DNA of 64,000 nt, taken from positions 4,668,889-4,732,888 of the forward strand of contig OZ038326.1 in NCBI GenBank assembly GCA_964035795.1, read 5' to 3'. Origin of the DNA: Pterobdella sp. o SKG-2022 (Eukaryota; Annelida; Clitellata; Hirudinida; Piscicolidae). Below the pieces are notes generated by a model. That model did not search any database and had not been told where the DNA came from. It worked only from the letters and a program-made list of their open reading frames with translations. This document shows, one piece after another, positions 12,130 through 24,900 of this stretch; position 1 is the first letter of the stretch, and every line of letters starts with the position of its first letter. Position numbers and translations under genes: made by a program.

Positions 12130-15100
12130 ATGGACCCGAAATCTCCAAATCGTAGAAATAGCATTTCTGCTCTCCTCGTGCCTCATTCCTTGCAAGTTTA
12201 TCTAAAAAATCGAAAAAATTCAAAATTTAGCAAAAGTTCTTTAAGACTTGAGCTTTTTTCGGCTTCTAAAAATGAGTTCTACCTCAAGCCACCGCCAAAA
12301 ATACCAGCACAACAATCGACCAAAGATGCTTCTAAAACTTCGAATCTTACCCAATCTTCATCATTTCCAGATTTGACTGATGAGAAAGTACTAAAAACAA
12401 CTAATACTATAAAAAACACCAAATCAACTGAAAGGTTGGATACTTTAGGATCAGCCCAAAATCGTTTAAATATTGATAATACTAAGATTAGAAAATACAG
12501 TTTAGTGGCACCAAGTACTTTTGATGAAAATATTAAAAATAGAAGAAGTACTGTAGCAAATTTGCCAGTAAGTTTTAAATTTAAGTTTACCTTTTACGAT
12601 TCATGTTTTTGATTGTCAAATAGCTTATTTACCTTTACTAATGTGAAATGGGAAGAAGACTTCGTTGAGACTTTAATGAAAGACTTAAATTTAATGAAAA
12701 TTAACATGGAAAATGAAAAAACACAAAATTCGTTATTTTGGGTATAACATATAAACTTCCGAATCACTTTGTAGAGTTTTTAAGTAAAATATTACTAAAT
12801 AATACTCGTTGATTTCTGTTATTAACTGCCTATTATGAAATGAGTTTAATTCAAAAATAATGTTTATTCAAAAATGTATAATGCTTTCGAAAAGCTTTGT
12901 ATAATATCTAAAATGAACCTTTGATAATATTTTTTTTATAAAAACCCCGTTTTTTCTACAGGCGTTTTCATTCAGTAAGAAACCAACTTTTGATTTTGAA
13001 AAATCCAAACTAAAATTTCTTGACTCGAAAAAAGATGGCATTGCAAGACTAAAGTATTTGAAGCAAATCTCAGGTATGATTTTGAAGCCATTTTTATTAA
13101 CACTCTCACATATAAATATAAATTATTTGATATTGATGTAGTTAGTGAAAATATTAACAATATATTAGGCATCCATGAAATAAATACGCAACTTCTCACA
13201 ACCATGAATACTCATTCCAAATATACACATCTATTAATTGTTAAATATTTTATGCTATTTTTAATTATATAATGAAAAATGAAAAAATGAATTATTTAAT
13301 ATAAAATAAAATAATTATTGTTAATACCTTCAATTGATTTATCAAAAATTAATCAACAATCAACAACCACTTCATATGATGATGAAGATAATAATGATGT
13401 TGATTATGATGGTGATGACGATAATAATGCTGGATGACACTATACAGAAAACTGTCCAAGCGAAAGAGTAAAAGACTTTTTCAATAACAACTATTCCTAC
13501 ATTTACCACCTCATCTATGACTGCTTCAAAAATAATGACTCCAAATATCAATATAAAGGTTACTATTATACTGGTTTGAGGATATTATGTTATCAAAATA
13601 ATTATTAATAAAGTTATTTATTTGAATTTAGCTTGAGCTTTATCATTATCAGGCAAAAAAAATATTTGTTTATACTTTCATTTATATATTTGTTTCGTTA
13701 TTTCTTGTTTAATTAACTAACAAATTTTTTTAAACTCACAGTTTTTCATTTTCATGTCATATTTCAATTCATTAAAATTCTCAGACCAATCACATATTTT
13801 TTACTAAAAATCCTATTTCTATTTTTTCTTGCTCAATAATCTAGACCAGCTGCTGTCAACCCCAGTTACTGGGACATGTAAAGCAGTGTAATCTTATTTG
13901 ATTAATTAAAATATTTTTAATACTTAATAACATAGTGTCAAATTCATAGCTTTACAACTATCATTTTCAAAACTGTTTCACCTTAAAGGATCGTTTCACT
14001 ATTTTATGCATGTCATTAATCAATAATAAAGCATCTACCAAAATGCAACAGCTCTCAAATCGAAGGAGGATTCTGAGATAGTGGTTATGATCTTTGAAGT
14101 AGGTAGCATTATCTCTCGGCGTTAAAATAAAAATGATGATATAATAAAAGAAAATAATGAAAAATAAAAATACCAATAATAAATAAAAAATTTATAATTA
14201 AGATAAATTCATTAATAATTTTTTTCAATGACTTCATCAGAAAGTGCTTTGTTTGCTTCCTGACTTGGTGCATCGAAGGTGGCAATACCACAGCATAGGT
14301 ATTTAATAATAATAATAATAAATTTTAAAATATTGACCGAAAGATTAGGAAGGTGATGACAGCATGTAAAGTTTTGTACTCACGAACTGATGTAGGGAAG
14401 ATTATATGTACATAGAAAAGATAGAAGTGGAATGAGTATTGAAAATATCATGGTATATAAAGAACATAGCATTAATTCCTATATTTTGAATATTAGCAAA
14501 ATGATGTCATCAAGTAAGGAAATTTCAAAAATAATTTAAAAATCTTTAAAATCTAAATTTTAAAAATATGAAAAAGAAAGAAAAGTGGGCAAATAAGGCT
14601 ATGAACGGATAATTTACGTTGAGAAATTTATTAAAGCAAGACGCCCAGACATAAGTGTCATAATCAGCTTTAATTGGAAATGAGTACGTTTCACGAGCTG
14701 GAAGAGTCAAGATAATTAGGTTCTGGTCACCTTAGGCTTTTGTAAAAGACTCGATACCAAATTCATAACCAGCTTACTCATATAAAAGCGCGAAAATAAT
14801 AATATTAAAATAAACCATAATGAAAAAATTTATAATGATAATAATAAAAATAATAAATAAATTGAATTATTTCAACAGATGGCTTTATGAGGCATTTATT
14901 AAGATCGGAAATTCTGTCAAAGGTGTTTTTTTGTGTGCGTGTACATGTATTTTTGTGCATATGTAAGTATTTTTACGTTTTAGTAGAATTATATACGTTT
15001 ATGTATATAGATGTGTTTTTAGGTGTGCGTTATTGTTTGTGTGGTGATGACGTATGTGTTTACACTAATCTCATCACACGCCACACCTGTGTAGTGGTCT

Positions 15101-18100
15101 TTGAAGAAATAAGTGTGAGTTGTGTCCTTGAGGCTCTATAGAAGACATTACAAATAAAATTAATATACCCAATGAATAAGACAATAAATAATCAATAATA
15201 ACAAAAACAATTTAAAAAATTAATAAAAATAAAACCGTCATCATTATCATCAGTCTCACGTCCGTTTGAATGCTAGCTGGCCGGTCATAATATCAAGAAA
15301 AAAATGGTTATAAGAATGAAAAAAAATAATGAAAACAACTCCGCAGCACTACAATGACGGTCTGCGGTTGTTTGTGTTGTGGTATGGCTTAGTGATGGAC
15401 AACTGTGACGATGAAGCGCACCAACTTTTCTTCCACTTGCTCTCTAGAGGAAACTCACAACTTCTTTCCAATACCACGGCTTCCGCCTTCGCCACTGTTG
15501 CATCTCTAGTGCCTTCGATCTCTGTTAATTGTGGGTAGTTCTGGGGTGTGTGTGATGAGGGTGGGGGTTTGGTAGTGGTTTAGAAGGTTGCGTATGATTT
15601 GGTGGTGTGTGGTTGGTGGTTTGGTGGTGAAATGTGGTGGTTAAATAACGTTAGTTTCTAATGGTTTTTCTAGTATGCTTATACATATTCAGTTACTACG
15701 TACTATCTTATTCACTCAATATGGTTTTGATTGAGTTTATTAGCAATAATGATTCCCATAATTTATAACCAACCCGCCATCTAGCGACTCTCAACAAAGT
15801 GAACACAGAATTGGACACCTACACAGTCATCATTCTGCACCAAATGCTTGTCTTCATGGTTTCACAGGTGAGTAGTCAGCGAGTTATGAGTTGGTGTGCT
15901 GAACAATTGTTTTCATGGTAAAAAATGGTAACTGATACCTTTCTAATGGTTTTTATCTTTAAATTAATTGCTGGTATAGTATTATAATGCCATTGTTTTC
16001 TCTAACCGAATGGAAAAAAAAGTTAATACAATTATATCTAATATACGAAAATTTCAACGCTACAATTACCGTCAAACCACAAAAAATACTTTATTACAAT
16101 CACATCCACCATGCCACTACATCACAGACACCACAACTGCCTTATTAAAACCACATCACAGCTACATCACTCAAATCATACAACCACAACTGAAGTTATT
16201 TTCACACCACCATCACACAGGTGGGCAAGGTAGAATGGAGTAGGCAGGAGCACTCCTTCCACTTTCTCTTTAACAGTCTACACAGCAGACTGCTACGTAA
16301 ACTCTTTCCTTGCTTTGCTAATATCGACTATACAACTTTTAATCCAGGTTGTGTGTGTGTTTGTGTTATATCAATAACGAAATGTAATAGCATGATTTCA
16401 GTGTCTGTTAGGTATTAAAATACTTTTTAATGTCACTCGTTTAATAAAACCTTTTTAATTCATCAAAAATTCATATTTATGTTTCTCAACCAATCAGAGG
16501 CATATACGGCCACCACACACAAACAATGGACTAATGGCAGCACTCCAAACGATGTCAATCCGCAGTTGAAAGATGTCGTCATCAACTGGTTGGTCGGCAT
16601 CTTTGACAACAACACTGCATCAAAAATGAGCTCTTCTCATAGGTTGGCTGTGAAGTGGTAGTATGGGTTGGTTGATATTTAAGTGACAGGTTCAATTCTC
16701 GGTCAGGGTGCAGTTTTTGGATTGTATTCGGTTGAACTTTGTATTTTAGAGAGTGGGTTGAATATTTGTCAAAATAACAATATATACTCGTATCATTACC
16801 GTATTATTCCGAATCATATCAACTTTTCCATCTTCACTATCATACACCACTCTATCATCACATGACTTTTTCCTACATTTTTCACCACACCACCCCTTCC
16901 ATCGCTACAAACGCTACTTAACACACCAGTCAAAAGTTCGGGCTGATGTTTCGACGAATGGACACGGACATCAAGGGAAGCAACATTGGTTTCCAGCGGT
17001 CTATAAAGTTCAGAAATAAAGAGGAAACAATTAAGCAACGTTCCAACAGCCAGTTCTCAGCTAAACAGCTGAAAGCTGGTGGTCGTAGCAGCAGTGACGT
17101 TGAAACTACATCCGATTCTGGTGTGATTTATTTTTAAAATTTGAAACTTGAATGACGTTTATTCTGTTATATTCACGTTCTACTTATTCAACTTCTATTT
17201 CTGCATTGTGATTTTAACACTTCACTCATCCAACTCGCAGATAAAGGCAGTAGCAACACACTTATAGATGACAACAACAATAATAATACCAAAAGTAACA
17301 ACATCAACAACAAATTGAAAGCCAGTAAGAGAAGCTCAAAAAACAGTGGTTTCCTGTTCACCATGGATCAAAAAGCTATTGTGCAAAAAGTTAGAAGAAT
17401 AATAATACAAATAATAAAAAATAACATAATAATAAAACATGGAGTACTAAAAATATTGATATTAATAACATTGATGATAATTCATTATGTATAAAAGTAA
17501 AAAGCATTATTAATTATGCGGGTGATAAAAAAATGCGACGAAAGCTTTTTGCTATAATGATCGTTTTTCAGTATTTTGACTTTGGATAGAAGTTTATTTG
17601 ATATACAATAAAAAATATAATAATAAAAAAAATAAAAATAGTAATAATTTAATAAAAAAATTAATATACTAATAATAACAATAATAATAATGAATAGGTG
17701 TTGTTTTTCAACAAGAACAATTTCAACATCATTTTTGAGATTCTGCATCAGGTTTCATTTATTTCATCCAAATAATAATAATAATTATTATTATTATCAT
17801 TATCATTTTTGATATTATTATTATTATCTTCTTTTTTAAAATTTTATTTAGATCTTTGTAATTGCACTACTAATAGTTTTTGTATTACTATTATAAAAAT
17901 TATGATAATATATGCAACTGAATATTAGAGTATTAATAATTATCTTATTGCTTACACTATGATTTTTGGGAGCAGGTATATTTGGGCTCGGTGGGCAATT
18001 GGGAGTTGGTCAGAAATGCCTTGTACATCTATAAGTTATGGATCAAGGTTCCTACAATAATAGTATATTATAGTTTTGGTTTTAAATATTTTCAAGTAAT

Positions 18101-21100
18101 TATAATAAAGAAAATTTCAAACATTGCTTTGAATTTTTGATTTTAGTAATAATAATAATAATAATAATAATAAATATTATTATCATGGTTTAATGTTGAC
18201 ACAACCCCCAATAGAGCTCCGAAGCCCCCATTTTTCTCGATACCACAGCCAATCAACGTTATTCGTCATCATCGTCATCCTTATCATCCCCAATATCTAC
18301 TCCAAGCCCCGTTATATTAACCAATCAGAAGTCGAACCTCGTCGACCCAGAACCTCCAAATCGTACTTCAACAAATTCAACCAATCAATATTCAGATTTT
18401 ATCCAACCCAGCAATCGTAGCAGCTACCGCAGCACCTCCAGCTATTCTGACAACAGCTTCACGCAGCAACGGTTGCTTCAGGTGTTCATGTGCCAATCAT
18501 CTAACGTATTTCTTTGTGATTGGAAGGCCCTCTGCAGCCAATCAGATTCCTCTTTGTTGCGCCAGCAGACGGATTTGTGTAGGAGGGTGGTAAACTTGTA
18601 CAGGTACGTGGTGATGAACAAGACTCTCAGGAGAGCCACGTGGTCTTGCATCCTCCACAGATTGATCACCATCTCGTGCCACATGATCGACCCAGCCAAT
18701 CAGGGACTCCAGTTCCCAAATGATATCATAAACATTGTGGCTGAAACCCTCATGGTGACGTTGGTGAGGGCGTGTTTGTTGTCCCAGTTGTCATCACAAA
18801 TATGGGCCCTTCTCAACAAAAATATGGCTTCCCTGATCTCATCATCTCCCGCTATGTTGCACCAATGGCAGTCGACCATGCATCTGTTGACCAACATGCT
18901 TTCAACCACGGTGTACAAAGTGGATCTGGATGCTTGTGACGTCAAAAGGGAGTACCAGCCCAAGCAGGTTAGGAAGGGCGTGTACCACAGCGTAGTGAAT
19001 CGTAAGATGAATTTCAGTATCTCCATTGATAGAAACAATGGTGAGGTTAATAAGAATAACAATGGTAATGCTGGTAAAAATAATGATGAGCATGTTAATA
19101 GCAATATTGATAGAAGTGGTGTGGATATTAATGATAATTTAAGCGAAAACTCATATAAAAAATTAGAAGTTGACTTTAATAGTAATAATAGTAATAATAA
19201 TAATAATGAAAATAATGATAAAAACACTGACTCACTCATGCTACCCGCCTGCACCACTTTCACTGATGAAGATATCAAGGATATTATTGATACTCCACAT
19301 AATAATATCAATAATATAGATACTACCACCACCACTAATACTACTACTAATAATAATAATAAAAATAATAATCTAAATGATAAGGATAATGATAACCAGT
19401 CTTCAGTTATTGCTACTACTGATATTGATAACAAGAACATTAGCAATCTAGCTGATAATAACCAAGACAACAAAAGCCTGAATGAAGATTCAACAAATAA
19501 ACTCACGTTTAAGAGATCATCAGACCCTGATTGGTTGAGAGAGAATGTAGCTGATAATAAGCACGTATCAGAGGCTTCTAATACAACACGCAACAACCTC
19601 ACCAATGCCAATTTCAATCTATTATCCAAAAACTCAATAAAAAAAAAATCTGAAAACAATAATAACGATAATAATAAAATTAATAATAGCAAAAATAACG
19701 ATAATAATAAAAAGAAAAGTTTGAATAAAAGCCTGTCCAAGTCATATGGGGACATTGACAAAATATGCCACAAGTTCGTAGGGGCTCTCACGGGAGAGGA
19801 TGATGGTTACTATTATTATTTCTACTATTCAGTTTTTTTTTATTTTTATTATTTCTGTTTATTGTTATTATCTATTTTTAAATACTTTTTCAGCTTTTCA
19901 TCATCTTTAATTTTTTATTCCCACAGCTTTTGTCAATGAACTTTCTGATCTTCACAAGGTTTATTATTATTATTTTTATGTTTATTATTCTTATTATTCT
20001 TAATCTTTATTATTTGACTTATAATCTCCCACCAGTTGGAGAACAGAGCGACCACAAAAATGTCAAGCATGGGTGAGTGTTTATTTTATTATAATCGATA
20101 TACTTAAGAATTTATGACCTATTATTTTTATTAAAATTTCTAATTAATCATTTTTATTAACTAAAAAACACGAGGCTTGTCAAACTCACTATTGATCATG
20201 TGACTTTGACTTGCAAAAACCTGCGTTGTTCAATTAAAGTGTTTGATTTGAATTTTTTTTGAGCTCATTTAATTTATTTTTTTTATTGTTTCATTATTAA
20301 CATCAATAATAATAATACGGATAATCTTAGTAATAATATTACCATTCCTGTTATCACTATTATGGTATTACTAATAATAATAATGCCATTCTTAACAACA
20401 CCAACATCACCCAGACGAACCAGATCTGCATTTGATGAACACAGACGATTTGAACGACAGTGACATCACAGATGACGTCATAAAGAAGGTGTGGCTTGCT
20501 CTGTTGTCGTTGCTGGCATCAGCCAATCAGCAGGTGTGTATGGCATTTTGGTTATAAAATTGGTAGAAACACTAATCAATCAAATCCTTTTTATAGCCCG
20601 TTTTCCTTTACCAAGGGTTGGGCCCAAGACCGCAAAAATAGTAGTAGTAGCACTAATAATAACAATGATAATAACAATAATAATATTACATTAGAAAAAA
20701 AATATTAACTTTGAATGCAGGTGAGCAAACCGGAAGTGCATTGTTCCGTTGTCAACATCCTCAAGGAAGTCAATGACTCGCTAATAAAGGTGCTAAAAAA
20801 ACGACAATATAAAAAATAATTGTAGTACTAAGAATAAATTTTTTTTGTGACTGGTTAGGCTAATAATTGAAAATAATAATAACCATGAAAGTTATATTTA
20901 AAATTATTGTTGTTATTGAAACAGTTGCACAAGCACACACACGAGCACAAGCAACAAGTTCCTATGCGTTTCATACTTGCTTGGGCCCTCAAGGTATGTC
21001 ATGATCATAATAATAATAATAATAATAATAACAATAATAATAATAATTTAATAAAATAATAATAATAATATAAATATTAATAATAATGGAAAAAAATAAA

Positions 21101-21914
21101 AATTTATCATTATTATTATGATTGAATTCATTACAGGTCATCTGTCTTCCGGAAGAGTTCAACAGAAGCAAGATACTCTCATTCAAGATCATTTGTGATG
21201 ACCTTATTGATGGCCCACTTTCCTTTAGGATCATGAATAATAATGAAGGAGATGGCGATAAAAAAGTATCTTCGGTGGATGGAAATAACAAAAATAATAG
21301 TAACAAAAGTAATAATAATGATGAAAATAACGATGATGACGACGACGACGATGATGGAGATGATCTAGGACTTCATCACTCATATCTTTCTTTCCATCTG
21401 GCTTTGTGTTCAGATGATCAGGTTCAGTTATCAATTATAACCTCAATAAAGACATCAATAAACCAATATATAATGCAATATACACCGTCCAAGCCATGCT
21501 AGCGTGGAGACGGACATGATGATGAGACAAATACAAAGGTTTATTTGAAAATGAAACTTTTTTTAAGCAGAAGATACAAGTATTTGGTGTGTGTTCTGTT
21601 TATGGAAAGCTTCGTTTTCAAATAAACCTTTGTCTTTGTCTTTTTCTGTTTCAATATGAAAATGTAAAAAAAAAATAAATAAAAATATTATAGGGAAATA
21701 ATAATAATATTAATAAAATAAAAACATGATAATGATAAATAATACAAAAACCGCTAGGAAATGAAGAGCACGATAATAAGCAGGATTTCTCACTTGCTTC
21801 TGTCATCCACTTATCCATCCATCCATCTGCTCCTTCATCAGATGGTCAAGTCTTGCTGCTCCACCATCACTCACCCCATTATTCAGCATAATGTGCGTGC
21901 TTATGATGATGATA

Positions 21915-21961
<47 letters not shown>

Positions 21962-24900
21962 AATGATGATGATGATGATGGTGATGATGATAATGATGAT
22001 GATGATGATGATGATGATAATGATAATACTAATGATACTAGTAATAAAAATATAATAGTTATTATGATGATACTAATAATATTATTATTAAATAAAGATA
22101 ATAATAAAAGTATAAACATAATAATAATAATACTATCAACCAATTTGTTGTATTCTGCGTTACTTCTAATATTACGACTGGCTGCAACTTCACCATAAGT
22201 AAATTCTTTCCAGGTGTACCTGAAGGAGGCCATCTTGTTTTTGTCGTCATGTTTGTGTCTGCACGACGATTTCAAGTGTCTGCAGGCGTTGAAGGCGGAA
22301 GATGACGTCATCACTTCTGAACATCTTGACGTTGCTCGTATGAGGGAGGACTCGGTAGAGGGGTTGAAGTACTACCTCACCACTCATAAGAACCTCAACA
22401 CCCAAGCAACCCATGTCTCTATCTGTGCCCTGTGTATCTTCATCCATCATCAGTTGAACTCTTGCGCTGCTCTTGGTTCATTAGACGCCGCTAAACACCC
22501 ACCAACAACGCCACCGACTTCTCAACAGATCTCACAAACAAGCACACAACTACACCACTCATTCATGCCTGTTTTGAGCAGTCTCTTCAGTATAATGGAG
22601 CCCACATCAGAACACAAAACCCAGCAGAGATATCTAGTTGTGCAGGCCTTCTCTTCCTTGTTGCATCAATCAAAACTGCTCCATTTAATTTCACCAGAGA
22701 CCATCACCACCATTATCGAAAAATTAATCTTCTTTGTGCAACAATCTCTTTGTATGAGTCGAGATGATGAACAGGTTGGTGTGATGGTGGTGGTGTGGTT
22801 GAGAGCTAGGAGTGATGCTGCTAATGATGGTAGTAAAGGGTTAAGAGTGATAATGTTGATGGTGGTATAATTCAAATAATGGTGGTTTTATGGTGAAGGT
22901 GGTGATGGCTTGGTGGTATGGAGGTGATGAAAGTGGGATGTAGTGTGTAGAGATTGAAGATTAAAAAAATTCATAATGTTTTAAATACTATTACTATAAA
23001 ACAAAAACAGCTACAACAACTGCAACAAAGCACTTTATTTTGCGTGTTGGACTGGTTATTCTGCCTTCCCTCACACCTCCTTGTCCACTCTAACCAGACA
23101 ATTCTGCTCTTCTTTTTCACTGTTAGTTTTTGCTAGGGTGGTATTAGATGTGTATTGGTGTTATTACCAGGCTAAAAATATATAAGTATATTCAAGCATA
23201 TAAAGAAAATAACCTATAAATACATACAGATATTTATAACCGAAATCTTCAAAAAAAGCATAAATACATTCACAAAAGTATCTTAAAATAAAAAATTAAA
23301 CCTACAAATAAAAACTAAGAATACATAAAAAGATCTGAAAATACACACAAACATCTACAACTGCAAGCAAAACCCCACTCAGGCGCTTACAGCAACTCGG
23401 AGTAAAAGGTTCGAGAAGGCAACTCCCCTCACCACATCGAAAAGTCTCAACTTTTACTCCTCCACCACCGCGCCACCCACCATCACCAACCAAAAAAGCT
23501 TTCTTACCAGAACTTCCGAATTCGTTCGTTTTATTTTTTTTTGCTGATTTTATTTTTTTTAATTATAATTTTTGATTTTTTCCTTATACAATATAATCGG
23601 GTATATAATCATATTATATAATAAAAATTATAATATTTTTTCATGATATAACATAGTTGAAATGTAATTGTTAATATTTTTAACATCCAAATGCAGATAA
23701 TATCGCAGCTGATCAATTACAATAGCCCTTGTTATGATGATGACGACGACGAGAATGTTGGTGAAGAAGATGATGCTACGAAGTCTTCGTCACCATCACC
23801 ATTTGAGCTGGTGAAATCAAAGGAAAAGGACAAAAAATTAAAACTCGTTAGATTTTTGGTCTTTGTTGTTGATTCACCTGTTTCCGTTTTATTCAAAGTT
23901 TTAATATGCTGGTTTCATTAATTCATTTTATAATCAATATTTTCGTTTAATTCAGAATTAAAAAATTTATAATTTATTGTATTATCTAATAAATATTCAA
24001 ACCTTCAGGTCATGTCTTGGAACAAAGAGAGAATCGTCCACATAACAGAGACATCATCATCATCAACACTCACACCATCATTCCCCTCGTCACCATCAAC
24101 CCCGAACGCCACCATCAAAACCATTACCCCAAAACCTAGCTCCTTATCCCAATTATCCTTAACTTCATCGTCGTGTGATATAAGAATCAGGGATGTTACT
24201 GGAAAGTGGAAGTGGAAATGTACCCAAGTTGTCGGACTATGTGATGAAAATAAGGAGAATAATATTAATAGTAATAATGTAAAAAATAAAAATATTAATG
24301 ATAAAGATAATAATAATAATAACAATAACTATATTGTGGAGGCTAATAATAAAGATATAAACAATAATGATGAAACAAGAAAAAATAATAATACAACTGA
24401 AAAAGTAGAAGCGAAAACAGATGCTTGTGAGAATGAAGATGAAAAGGTTATAGATATTCTTGATGCTGTGAGTTTCAATTTAATTATCATTATAATCTCA
24501 TAATAATAATAAGAAAGAAAAATGAATAATTCCACTTTAATACTAAAAAATGAAAAAATTAGAATATTAATGTATAATTATTTTACACGCACGTCCCTAG
24601 ATCTTGACCCAGCTGAACGAAAGTAGTTCAGAATGTTGCACGGAAGATGGTGAGACTGCGTTGAATCAAGCACCTTCTCTGCAACCAGACGAACAACAAT
24701 TTTACCAACAATTTCTGCAACAACAACAGTTTATTGATGATCATATCCAACAAAAAACAATACAACAAATACAACAAAATCCCTCTCAAGGAATTTTATC
24801 CTCTCAGAACCAACAAAAATGCTCTAAAGATGCTCCCAGCCTGACAAATGAGGGGTGAGCGATGTTTTATGTTTTATTTTTGTGAGGGGAACTTACATTA

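Noticed and set aside
13146..13250. In-frame continuation after RALGAPA exon 2 (acceptor near 13140)
   Set aside because: It runs in frame but lacks a donor and family similarity, whereas 13448-13558 (VKDFFNNNYSYIYH) matches the next conserved block in phase.
18700..19791. 363-codon minus-strand ORF rich in Leu/Ser
   Set aside because: Antisense shadow of RALGAPA exon 15; its composition mirrors the Asn-rich sense codons (AAT read as ATT, AAC as GTT) and nothing is conserved.
21761..22314. Poly-Asp / poly-Ser ORFs over the GAT repeat
   Set aside because: Only 21758-21892 is coding (RALGAPA exon 22). The remainder is an intronic triplet repeat after a donor at 21893.
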